Below the pieces are notes generated by a model that ran no database searches, had not been told where the DNA came from, and saw only the letters and a list, made by a program, of their open reading frames with translations. DNA of 64,000 bases from Bacillus sp. CH30_1T (GTDB lineage: Bacteria > Bacillota > Bacilli > Bacillales > Bacillaceae_B), in NCBI RefSeq assembly GCF_008364765.1, contig NZ_VTUY01000004.1, positions 364,152 through 428,151 on the forward strand, in the 5' to 3' direction. This document shows positions 34,657-43,269 of the stretch, piece by piece (the first letter of the stretch is position 1; the number at the start of each line of letters is the position of its first letter). Position numbers and translations under genes: made by a program.

Positions 34657-35448
34657 ATGAATATCTTTTTATATGAATTAAAGGCTTATCGAAAGTCTAC
34701 GTTTGTTTGGAGCGGTGCACTCGTTGTGTTAGTAATCCTGTTTATGTCGATGTTTCCTTCTATTTCTAAAGAGATTAATGAATTTAAGAAGCTCCTGGAA
34801 GGGTTTCCAGAGGGAGTAAGAAAAGCGTTAGGTATTCAGATGGACAGTATAGGCTCACTAAATGGTTATTATTCGTATATATTTTTGTACATCACACTAT
34901 GCGGTGCGATTCAAGCCATGAATCTGGGAATCTCAATTAGCTCGAAGGAAATTCGTGAAAAGACAGCTGATTTTCTATTGACTAAACCAGTTACCCGTAC
35001 GAAGATCCTTTCTTCTAAAATACTCGCAGCTTTAACATCGCTGATTTTTACAAATATCGTGTATGTAATTGCAGCAATCACTGTAGCGAATGTGGTAAAA
35101 GTGGAGAATTTCTCTCTATATGTATTCTTGCTGATTTCTCTAACCCTCTTATTCACTCAATTGATTATGTTTGCCGTTGGAGTCATTATTGCTGTTGTAT
35201 TTCCAAAGGTGAAATCGGTAATCAGCTTATCACTTGGTGTCGTGTTTGGCTTTTTTCTAATAGGTATGGTTGCTGCTGCTGAAGTGGCTACTCGTTATTT
35301 ATCTCCATTTAAGTACTTTGACTATAGCTATATTATGAATCAAGAGGGATATGAATGGTCATTCCTGATCTTAGGGATGTTCTTGATTGTCCTTTCACTG
35401 ATCGGAAGCTTCGTTATTTACAACAAAAGAGATATTCATACGGTATAA
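34657..35448 (+). CDS. ABC-2 type permease subunit 1
   Basis: The protein has 263 residues and six predicted helices. The segment ISISSKEIREKTADFLLTKPVTRTKILSSKILAA is the conserved cytoplasmic loop of ABC-2 permeases. It resembles the next gene product (same length, same EKTxxFL and KxPFKYF landmarks), so the pair arose by duplication and probably forms a heterodimer with the ATPase. Substrate unknown; TetR-controlled. Confidence 0.9.
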   Translation: MNIFLYELKAYRKSTFVWSGALVVLVILFMSMFPSISKEINEFKKLLEGFPEGVRKALGIQMDSIGSLNGYYSYIFLYITLCGAIQAMNLGISISSKEIREKTADFLLTKPVTRTKILSSKILAALTSLIFTNIVYVIAAITVANVVKVENFSLYVFLLISLTLLFTQLIMFAVGVIIAVVFPKVKSVISLSLGVVFGFFLIGMVAAAEVATRYLSPFKYFDYSYIMNQEGYEWSFLILGMFLIVLSLIGSFVIYNKRDIHTV

Positions 35449-35463
35449 GGGGAGGGGAACAAG

Positions 35464-36258
35464 ATGAACGTATATATAAGAGAAATGAAGGCTCACCGCA
35501 AATCCCTCATCATTTGGTGTATAGGGATGATTGCCTTGATCGGTTCGGGAATGGGAAAGTTTGCAGGATTCTCTTCTTCAGGTCAATCCATGAATGAGCT
35601 AATGGCTCAAATGCCAAAATCACTCCAAGCATTTCTAGGGGTTGGTAGCCTCGATATGTCGACGGCCAGTGGATATTATGGAGTGCTCTTTCTGTATATA
35701 GTGTTGCTCTCAACGATTCATGCAGCAATGATTGGTGCAACAATCATCTCAAAGGAAGAAAGGGATAAAACCGTTGAGTTTTTGTTCGTAAAGCCCTTGC
35801 CCAGGAAGAGAATCATTGGGATTAAATTGTTGGCATCTCTCACGCAAGTTGGGATTCTGGCGATCATCACATGGTCAATTTCTTTACTTATAGTAGGAAA
35901 GTATAGTGATGGAGAATCCTTTATCAGCGATATCGGGGTGACCATGATAGGAATGTTAATTTTACAAGTGTTATTTTTAGTAATCGGAGCAGCGATTGCA
36001 GCTTGGACCAAAAAGCCTGGAAAAGCCGCTACGTTAGGAACAGTCGTTTTATTGGTCACCTTTATCCTTTCTTTTGCCATCGACCTGAGCGAAAAAATCG
36101 AAGGCTTGAAATATCTCACACCATTCAAGTACTTTGAAGCGAAGAATGTGATGGATAATGGATTGGAAATGATATTTGTTGGGATTTCAGCTGTTTTGAT
36201 AGGGGTTCTGACGGTAGCTACCTTTGTTCTTTATGAAAAGCGGGATTTGAATGTATAG
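35464..36258 (+). CDS. ABC-2 type permease subunit 2
   Basis: The protein has 264 residues and six helices. Landmarks ISKEERDKTVEFLFVKPLPRKRIIGIKLLA and YLTPFKYFEAKNVM parallel permease 1. Last gene of the TetR-ABC operon, 15 bases after permease 1 with a GGGGAGG site. A dispersed palindromic repeat starts 41 bases after the stop. Confidence 0.9.
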   Translation: MNVYIREMKAHRKSLIIWCIGMIALIGSGMGKFAGFSSSGQSMNELMAQMPKSLQAFLGVGSLDMSTASGYYGVLFLYIVLLSTIHAAMIGATIISKEERDKTVEFLFVKPLPRKRIIGIKLLASLTQVGILAIITWSISLLIVGKYSDGESFISDIGVTMIGMLILQVLFLVIGAAIAAWTKKPGKAATLGTVVLLVTFILSFAIDLSEKIEGLKYLTPFKYFEAKNVMDNGLEMIFVGISAVLIGVLTVATFVLYEKRDLNV

Positions 36259-36298
36259 AAGAAAGTAATCTAGTGATAAATAATATAGTTACAAGGAT

Positions 36299-36610
36299 AA
36301 AGAGGCTGGGACAAAAGTTTTTTATCCTAAGTCAAACCCGAACAAACCTGCTTCTTAGTGTGCAGATTTGTTCGGGTTTATTATTTATTTTCGAATCATT
36401 TGATTTTAGCTGTTTCCAGCGGTTGATTGGAGTACAAGACGAAGACTCCTGCGGGAAAGTAGCTTATGTGAGACCCCGCAGGCTTGCCGAGGAGGCTCAC
36501 GGGCTACCCGCGGAAAGCGTAGTCTTGCACGGAAATCATTAGCGGTATGAAGAACCTACACTTCTATTGTTCGTCTTTTTATCGTGGTTTTTTAGTTTTG
36601 TCCCAGTTTC
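36299..36610. repeat. Dispersed palindromic repeat, copy 2 (complete)
   Basis: Terminal arms AGAGGCTGGGACAAAA (36301-36316) and TTTTGTCCCAG (36596-36606) are inverted. Inside is a hairpin AACCCGAACAAA / TTTGTTCGGGTT, then the GC-rich block CTCCTGCGGG...CCCGCAGG...CCCGCGGAAAGCG shared with copy 1. There is no coding capacity. It sits between the ABC operon and the 3' end of the DinB gene, again directly next to a minus-strand stop codon. Confidence 0.85.
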
Positions 36611-36622
36611 TAAATTGATAGT

Positions 36623-37117
36623 TTATAATTTTGCTTTTAGTTCTTCAATCTGCTCTAAATGTCTCTTCTCATGATACCCAATAAACGGTATCCATTCATC
36701 TAATCGGATAAGTCCGAATATAGGGTGAGGATACGCTTTTTTCAGTAATTCTTCTTTGCTTGTTGTATGAAGAAAGGTGAGAAGATCTTTACGGGAAGCA
36801 TTCAGTTTCTCCTTCATTTCTTGAAGTGTAAGACTTTCTTCAGCAGGAACGACAAATGGAGGTGCATCTACTTTCGTCGTTCGGTCTACCGTATAGTGGA
36901 TCGGCTTCGATGGCACTTCCTGTTCTTCACCTTTAGCTAACGTTGTTTGAATTGCTTTCGTCAACGATCTCTCCATTAGATACAGATGGTCCAGCACTTG
37001 TATGATTGTCCATCGGTCTTCTTCAATTCTTTTGTTTAAATCATCATTGGTTAAATCGCTCAAACTATTCAATAGGTCAGAACGGATGTCCTCAATTAGT
37101 TTGATCTCATTGTCCAT
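36623..37117 (-). CDS. DinB-superfamily protein (DinB_2)
   Basis: The protein has 164 residues and a four-helix bundle. Likely metal-binding histidines are in VLDHLYLMER (about residue 43) and GYHEKRHLEQI (about 149 and 153), the DinB triad. The superfamily includes thiol-dependent S-transferases (BstA/YfiT-like); the substrate is unknown. GAGGAGGAAC site before ATG. It ends 13 bases from the dispersed repeat. Confidence 0.85.
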   Translation of the reverse strand: MDNEIKLIEDIRSDLLNSLSDLTNDDLNKRIEEDRWTIIQVLDHLYLMERSLTKAIQTTLAKGEEQEVPSKPIHYTVDRTTKVDAPPFVVPAEESLTLQEMKEKLNASRKDLLTFLHTTSKEELLKKAYPHPIFGLIRLDEWIPFIGYHEKRHLEQIEELKAKL

Positions 37118-37198
37118 ATAAGTTCCTCCTCTTGGGTGGTTTCAAGCTCCATTTTACTCTTGAGGAAGATGGACGTACAGTAATAACACTTTTGAAAA

Positions 37199-37223
37199 AA
37201 AGCTCAGGTTCCTGAGCTTTTTA
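37199..37223 (-). terminator. Terminator between DHA2 exporter and DinB gene
   Basis: AGCTCAGG (37201-37208) pairs with CCTGAGCT (37211-37218), flanked by A6 and T5. It serves the minus-strand exporter. Confidence 0.75.
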
Positions 37224-37243
37224 AGTAATTTGTATGCGTAAAT

Positions 37244-38695
37244 CTAACTTTCACTTTCTGCCTTTTCTACTTCTCCGTCAAAATCAGGAGCAACAGCTTT
37301 CCGGATGAATAATGAAATAAGGAAAGCGACAGCAGCCAAGGCAAGAGCGAACCAATAAGCATGATGTACACCGTAGGTCATGGCTTTGTTTAAGAGTCCA
37401 TCTGTTAACTCACCCGATTGCCCTTCAATAAATCCAGCCTGACTTTGTGTCATGATGCTGACAAAGATTGAAACACCTAGAGCTCCTACGACTGGCTGCA
37501 GGGTGTTTGCAATGGCGGTTCCATGTGGATATAAATGCTTTGGCAGTTCATTTAAACCATTCGTTTGTGCAGGCATCATGATTGCTGAAATGGATAGCAT
37601 CAGAACCATATAGACAAGAACGAATAACCAAATCGGTGTAGATGGATTAATCGTGCTAAAGAAAATCATTACTCCGACTAATGTTAAGGTTCCTGGAATG
37701 ATCAGTTTTCTTGGACCGTATTTATCAAATAACGATCCCATCGTTGGAGACATCAGACCATTTAAGAGTGCCCCAGGAAGTAATAATAATCCTGCTGCTT
37801 TTGCAGAATATCCGAGAGGTCCTTGTAAGTACATCGGCATGACGATTTCGGATGCAAACATAGCCATGATGACAATGACGAAGATCGATACTCCTCTCGC
37901 ATAGCTTTTATATCGGAAAACACGAACATCGAGAAGTGGTTCATCAAGCTTTAACTGACGTAAGACGAATAGTATCAAGCTTATAACCGCAATTGAAATA
38001 ATCACGATAATTTTCACAGACGTAAACCCGGCAGATTCTTCTCCCGCCGAACTAAATCCGTAAACAATTCCTCCAATACCAATTGAAGAAAGGATAATGG
38101 ACAAGATATCCACACTCGGACGAGTGATTTCGCCGACATTTTGTAAATATTTTAGAGCGAATAGAATTGAGAACACGGCGAAGGGAATGACCGTAATGAA
38201 TAACCATCTCCACCCTAACAAGTCGACAATCACACCAGAAAGAGTCGGGCCAATCGCTGGTGCAAACATAATGACCAGTCCGAACGTACCCATGATTTTA
38301 CCACGGACTTCCGGCCGATAAATTAATAATAAGGCATTCATGATGACCGGAATGAGTAAACCGGTCCCCACCGCCTGAATCATCCGACCAGCAAGTAACA
38401 TAGGGAAATTTATGGCACATGCAGCAATCACCGTGCCGAGAAGAAACACACTCATCACACCGATAAACATTTGACGTGTCGTGAACCATTGGATAAGCAG
38501 GGCGGAGATAGGCATCAGCACACCCATGACGAGCATGAATCCTGTTGCTAACCACTGAACCGTGGGGGCATCGACGTTAAATACAGCCATTAATTCGGTT
38601 AGGGCGATATTTAACAACGTTTCATTTAATATGGCAAAAAAAGCACCGATCATAAAAGTAATAAGGATCGCTTTTGTATTGATTTTTGATGACAT
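37244..38695 (-). CDS. DHA2-family MFS drug exporter (EmrB/QacA type)
   Basis: The membrane protein has 483 residues and 14 helices. It begins FMIGAFFAILNETLLNIALTELM, with motif A GSLFDKYGPRKLI-like and the DHA2 motif C GTGLLIPVIMNALLL...FGLVIMFAPAIGPTLSG. Exporters of this group (LmrB, MdeA) extrude lipophilic drugs. It lies downstream of the RND exporter gene on the same strand with a 130-bp gap, so co-regulation by the TetR at 42097 is possible but a separate promoter cannot be excluded. Confidence 0.9.
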   Translation of the reverse strand: MSSKINTKAILITFMIGAFFAILNETLLNIALTELMAVFNVDAPTVQWLATGFMLVMGVLMPISALLIQWFTTRQMFIGVMSVFLLGTVIAACAINFPMLLAGRMIQAVGTGLLIPVIMNALLLIYRPEVRGKIMGTFGLVIMFAPAIGPTLSGVIVDLLGWRWLFITVIPFAVFSILFALKYLQNVGEITRPSVDILSIILSSIGIGGIVYGFSSAGEESAGFTSVKIIVIISIAVISLILFVLRQLKLDEPLLDVRVFRYKSYARGVSIFVIVIMAMFASEIVMPMYLQGPLGYSAKAAGLLLLPGALLNGLMSPTMGSLFDKYGPRKLIIPGTLTLVGVMIFFSTINPSTPIWLFVLVYMVLMLSISAIMMPAQTNGLNELPKHLYPHGTAIANTLQPVVGALGVSIFVSIMTQSQAGFIEGQSGELTDGLLNKAMTYGVHHAYWFALALAAVAFLISLFIRKAVAPDFDGEVEKAESES

Positions 38696-38824
38696 GTTTT
38701 TCCTCCATTAAAGATTAAAATAAAATACTTATCTATAATGCTTGATTTTGAATGATTTCTCAAGGAATTGTTCCTTAAATCACGAAAAAGAGTGGTGTCA
38801 CATGAACACCACTCTAGACTATTC

Positions 38825-41800
38825 TTATGCTTCACGCTTTTTTCTTCTAAAGCGGTGGAAGACAAGATACATCATCGGAACTATGATCAACGTTAATACA
38901 GCAGAGAACATGATACCTGAAATAATGGTAACAGCAAGTGGTGTAAAAAGGGCATCTCCGCTGACTGCAACAGGAATAAGTGCCACAATTGATGTGAGAG
39001 CTGTCAGTAGAATTGGACGAATGCGGGTACGTCCTGATTCAACAACTGCTTCTTTCACGCCCATACCATCCTTCAATCTTTGTTCAACAAACTCAATTAA
39101 CACGACAGAGTTCCTCACAACAATACCGGTTAATGACACCATCCCCATGACAGCCAGGAAGCTGATCGGAGTTTGAGTAACGAATAACCCGAGAATTGCA
39201 CCTGCAATCGCAAGATAAACCGCGACAAGAACTAAGAATGGAAGTGATAATGAATTAAATTGAAGAGCAATGACTAAATACACAAGGAAAATGACAATTG
39301 TAAATAGTATTGTGATCTCCGCGAAGAAGTCATTCTGAGCTTCATTTTCCCCGCCTAATGTAATGGAATAATTGTTGTCGTCAAGGTTTTCTCGTACATC
39401 CTTCACTATATCCTGGACATTTTCTTTATAGTTTTCCTCACTCTCAGGATAAGCACGAATCGTGATTGCACGCTTTCCGTCTTTATGGGGGATGAGTTGA
39501 AATTCTTCTTTCTTTTCAGGAGTCACCAGCTCATCAAGGGAAATCAGCTTAGGTGGTCCAGCAGGATTAACTGTTTCAGCGGGAACATCTAGAGAAGACA
39601 GATTCACTTCATCTTCATTTCCTTCTAAACCCAGTGTCATATCACGTTTCGTGACACCATTATCAAAGGCTTTCAACGGAATGCCTTCTGTAGCCAATCG
39701 CAGCTGTTGGCTGATCTGATTGATTGTAATACCATTTTCCTCGAGAAGCTCGCGGTTTGGAACATATTCAATCGTGGGCTCCATTTCCCCGACATTATCA
39801 ACGACTAAATCAGTATCCAGTTTTTCAATTTCAGTTGAAATCGTATCACGAAGTTCAATTAATCGATCCATCTCAGGTCCAGAAACCGTTACTGTGACAG
39901 GAGCCCCTGCCGGCGGACCTTGCTGGATCGTTTCCATGAAGATCAACGCATCGGGATATTCTTCTCTCAGTTTGTCAGTCCATTCGTCAATCAGACCTTG
40001 AGCCGTTTGGTTTTCACGATCGACTCTCGCGACCAATTGACCTGTATTTTGACCGGAATTTGAAAGAGAGCTGTTGAATAAGTTTGGTAGGCCTGAACCA
40101 GTAAAAGCAGAGGTTTCATAGACACCCTCATCCGTTTTTAACAGTTGTTCCATGTCTTCTAAAGTGCTCGCTGTTTCTTCAATCGCCGTACCGATTGGTA
40201 ACGTTACATCAATCGTTACTTCTTCACGGTCAGCTGACGGGAAGAATTCAAATGGTGTAAGAGCAATCAGACCAAAGATGGCGGTTGTGAAGACAAGGCC
40301 GATAGCAGTTATCAAGAAAGGTCGCTTTGAAAACTTCTTAAGAACAGTATCAGCATAAAAGTCAGCCAGCATATTCAATGGTTTTCCTAGTAAACCGGGT
40401 GCATCTGGTACTTTTCTCGTTGTTCTACTATAAAGCAGGTATCTCATGATTGGAACAAAGATCAGTGCAACGAGTGTTGATGCGATGATCGTCGTTATTA
40501 GAACAGTCGGCAATGCTCTTATGAACGCTCCGTTTCCGCCTGATAAAAATATAAGAGGAAGGAACGTGAATACAATGGCAAGAGAAGAGGTCACAATCGA
40601 AACCCAGATCTCTTTGACACCATTTACGGCCCCCATAAGCGCACGATCACCAAGCTTGTAGCGACGTTGAATATTGTCATTCACAACAATCGAGTCATCC
40701 ACAAGAATACCGAGAGCGATAATGGCACCGATGACGGAGATCTGATTAAGATCCACGCCGGAAAATGGCAGTGGAATCAACCCCATCAGGACGGAAATCG
40801 GAACGGCTAATGCAACCACGAACGCTCCAGAAACGGTAAGTCCTAATGCCGTTGTCAAAATAACCGCTACAACGGAAATCGCAAGGGACATAAATAATCC
40901 ATCAAAGATGTCTGTTACAATCGAAGCCTGAGAGTAATAAGGTTCAAGTTTCACATCAGAAGGGAGAGATTTTGCCAGTTCATCCACTTTGTTGCTTACT
41001 TTCTCATCCACAGAAGGGATATCTTCCCCTGACTGAACAAATGCTGTAAAGGAGAGGGATGGCTTGCCTTCAAATGTAACAATATCTTTAACCTCTTTAG
41101 GAGCAATTTCAACGTTTGCTATATCTTGTAAAAAGACCGATTCTCCTTGAGGGTTCTTGCCAACAAAAAGCTCATTCATCTCATCAAGAGTTGAGTAATG
41201 TTCAACCGTTAATTGAACGACTTCGTTATCAACTTCTTGCTTTCCTAGAGGAGTGGGATAGTATTCATCATTAATCGCATTCATAACAGCGGAAGGATTG
41301 AGTCCGGACGCTGTTAATTTATCCTGTTCTAATTCGATGACAATTTCTTCTTCGGGTAATCCTTTTACCGTTACACTGGAGACCCCCGAGATTTCCTCGA
41401 CTTCGTCCTGCCAACGGTTCATTTCTTCACGAAGAGTGAGAAGGGATTCCTTGTTATCACTTGTAAGATGGTAGGAAACGATCGGCATTTTCACCGTGGA
41501 TTCATTAATTTCCGGATCGAATACCTCGTCAGGAAAAGAGGTGGAAGCATCTGAAACCGCTTGTCGCACATCTCCAAACACTTCTTTTTTGTTTTCTCCA
41601 TCTTCAACCTCTACAATAATAGTAGAGAAACCGGCTGAAGTGGAGGAGCTGATTTCTTTAATTCCATCAATGGACTGCAGAGAAGATTCGATGGGATTGG
41701 TTACCGTCCTCTCAACAGAGTCAACGGTTGCACCAGGATAAACGGTGCTGACCGTTCCAATGTTCACGCTTGTTTCAGGTATTTCTCGCTGTGGCAATTG

Positions 41801-41884
41801 TAAAAAAGTAAAAATACCGATAATTACAAACAACAAGACAAAAATCAGTGTGATTTTGGAACGGTTTAAAATAGCTTTCAACAT
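38825..41884 (-). CDS. RND-family exporter (SwrC/AcrB-like)
   Basis: The protein has 1019 residues with 12 helices and two large external loops. It starts MLKAILNRSKITLIFVLL and carries LPQREIPE, VYPGATVDSVERTVTNPIE, the motif GILVDDSIVVNDNIQRR (proton-relay Asp pair in helix 4) and GIVVRNSVVLIEF. It resembles B. subtilis SwrC, which gives surfactin self-resistance. Start at 41884 follows AAAGGAGG; the longer frame to 41968 crosses the operators. No membrane-fusion partner is encoded nearby, as usual in Firmicutes. Confidence 0.92.
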   Translation of the reverse strand: MLKAILNRSKITLIFVLLFVIIGIFTFLQLPQREIPETSVNIGTVSTVYPGATVDSVERTVTNPIESSLQSIDGIKEISSSTSAGFSTIIVEVEDGENKKEVFGDVRQAVSDASTSFPDEVFDPEINESTVKMPIVSYHLTSDNKESLLTLREEMNRWQDEVEEISGVSSVTVKGLPEEEIVIELEQDKLTASGLNPSAVMNAINDEYYPTPLGKQEVDNEVVQLTVEHYSTLDEMNELFVGKNPQGESVFLQDIANVEIAPKEVKDIVTFEGKPSLSFTAFVQSGEDIPSVDEKVSNKVDELAKSLPSDVKLEPYYSQASIVTDIFDGLFMSLAISVVAVILTTALGLTVSGAFVVALAVPISVLMGLIPLPFSGVDLNQISVIGAIIALGILVDDSIVVNDNIQRRYKLGDRALMGAVNGVKEIWVSIVTSSLAIVFTFLPLIFLSGGNGAFIRALPTVLITTIIASTLVALIFVPIMRYLLYSRTTRKVPDAPGLLGKPLNMLADFYADTVLKKFSKRPFLITAIGLVFTTAIFGLIALTPFEFFPSADREEVTIDVTLPIGTAIEETASTLEDMEQLLKTDEGVYETSAFTGSGLPNLFNSSLSNSGQNTGQLVARVDRENQTAQGLIDEWTDKLREEYPDALIFMETIQQGPPAGAPVTVTVSGPEMDRLIELRDTISTEIEKLDTDLVVDNVGEMEPTIEYVPNRELLEENGITINQISQQLRLATEGIPLKAFDNGVTKRDMTLGLEGNEDEVNLSSLDVPAETVNPAGPPKLISLDELVTPEKKEEFQLIPHKDGKRAITIRAYPESEENYKENVQDIVKDVRENLDDNNYSITLGGENEAQNDFFAEITILFTIVIFLVYLVIALQFNSLSLPFLVLVAVYLAIAGAILGLFVTQTPISFLAVMGMVSLTGIVVRNSVVLIEFVEQRLKDGMGVKEAVVESGRTRIRPILLTALTSIVALIPVAVSGDALFTPLAVTIISGIMFSAVLTLIIVPMMYLVFHRFRRKKREA

Positions 41885-41908
41885 GTATGTTATCCTCCTT
41901 TGATAACA

Positions 41909-41992
41909 TTTTGACTCATGGGTCAAAAGTATTTTTATAACTTGAATATTTATTGATACAACAGTCATTAATCGGTTGACTCACTAGTCATT
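41909..41992. promoter_or_regulatory. Twin TetR operators between RND exporter and regulator
   Basis: TTTTGACTCATGGGTCAAAA (41909-41928) and TTGACTCACTAGTCATT (41976-41992) share the TGACTCA...(G/A)GTCA half-sites. The first lies just before the exporter's ribosome-binding site, the second towards the regulator gene. This fits repression of both divergent genes. Confidence 0.7.
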
Positions 41993-42096
41993 TTACATGT
42001 ATTTTTTCTGTAGTCAAGAAATGATGCTCTTCTATTTTTGGGAGAGTATGGTTAAAATGATAGAGTGAATTTTCTCTGGATTTAGAGGTGTAGAAA

Positions 42097-42978
42097 TTGG
42101 ATAAACGTAAATCAATACTCGAATCAGCCGTAGAGCTCTTTGCAGAACACGGATATAATCAAACGTCCATGCAGCAAATCGCCGAAAGTGTCGGCATTTC
42201 AAAGGGCTCCCTATACTCATTTTTTCAATCAAAAGAAGATTTAATCATATCGATTTATGAACATTATCAGCAGCTTGTCTTCGAACGTGCTTTTGTAGTC
42301 GGACTAGATGGGAATTTACCACCTCTGGAAAGATTCGCAAAGCAGTTTCAAGTTCAATTTGAAGGGATACTTGAATATAAGTCCTATATGAAAATGCACA
42401 TGAGGGGAGAGTCTGCAAAGAATAGTGAGAAATTGGCTGCAATGGAGCACCGTATGAGGGGACGGCTGTTCAGCTGGCTCGAGCATAATCTATTAGAAGT
42501 ATTTGGGGGGGAAATCAGCCCCTACAAATGGGACCTCATGTGGATGACCCAATCCATTTATTCATCGTATATGATGTTTTTGATTTCTACTGAGGATGCC
42601 TTGGATCCTTCTATTCTCGGGAAACATGTAGTGCGACAGATTTCTCTTCTTGCTGGAGACTTTCTTGTAGGTAAGAGCAAGCCATTGTTAAATGATGGGA
42701 TGATGAAATCATTTTCCGTAAGCATGGATCGGGAAGGAGCCTTCATTTCATTTGAAAAGAGGGAGAATGCCTGGAAGGGTTTGTATGAAAAAATAAACGG
42801 GTTGAGTGAAGAACATGTCAAGTATTACTTGAATATCGCGAATCGGATTTCAGAGGAATGCCGCCAAGCGGAGCCGGACGAGTTAATAATCAAAGGGTTA
42901 TTTAGATTGTTGATAGATGAAGAGAATTTGAAAATAGAAGCTGAAGAGTTAGAGACATTGCTCCTTCCTGAAAAATAG
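42097..42978 (+). CDS. TetR-family regulator of the RND exporter
   Basis: The protein has 293 residues, long for TetR. The HTH is ILESAVELFAEHGYNQTSMQQIAESVGISKGSLYSFFQSKEDLI. The long C-terminal part is helical, and the last 90 residues (YEKINGLSEEHVKYYLNIANRISEECRQ) extend beyond the usual ligand domain. TTG start after AGAGGTG. It is divergent from the exporter across a 212-bp region holding two matching palindromes. Confidence 0.9.
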   Translation: MDKRKSILESAVELFAEHGYNQTSMQQIAESVGISKGSLYSFFQSKEDLIISIYEHYQQLVFERAFVVGLDGNLPPLERFAKQFQVQFEGILEYKSYMKMHMRGESAKNSEKLAAMEHRMRGRLFSWLEHNLLEVFGGEISPYKWDLMWMTQSIYSSYMMFLISTEDALDPSILGKHVVRQISLLAGDFLVGKSKPLLNDGMMKSFSVSMDREGAFISFEKRENAWKGLYEKINGLSEEHVKYYLNIANRISEECRQAEPDELIIKGLFRLLIDEENLKIEAEELETLLLPEK

Positions 42979-43212
42979 GGAAGGGGTTTTTTATGTTTAT
43001 AAGCAGGAAAAGATAGACTTAGAAAATTTAATATCATCAAAATTTTTTTTGAAATTGGACCATAGATTTCATATCGCTTTTTTTCCTATTTCACCTCATT
43101 TTTTTCATATCGTCCATCCGGTATTGGAATTGGCCATCACCCTTCTGAAAGGAGTTCCATTAGAACCAAAAATGCACAACTTCAGTAGTTTTCTAGACGT
43201 TTGGTAAGACAA

Positions 43213-43240
43213 AACTCCTATTTATCAATACCATAATTAA
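43213..43240 (+). promoter_or_regulatory. Possible sigma-K promoter of the giant protein gene
   Basis: AACT (about 43213-43216), 15 bp, then CCATAATTAA (43231-43240) resembles the mother-cell sigma-K pattern (AC, CATAnnnTA) with one mismatch in the -10. There is no good sigma-A promoter here. This is weak evidence alone. Confidence 0.3.
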
Positions 43241-43269
43241 GACCATATCATTTTATAGGAGGTTTTTTT

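Noticed and set aside
41885-41968. Longer N-terminus of the RND exporter
   Set aside because: It overlaps an operator and lies before the AAAGGAGG site; RND proteins start directly at the first membrane helix, as MLKAILNRS does.
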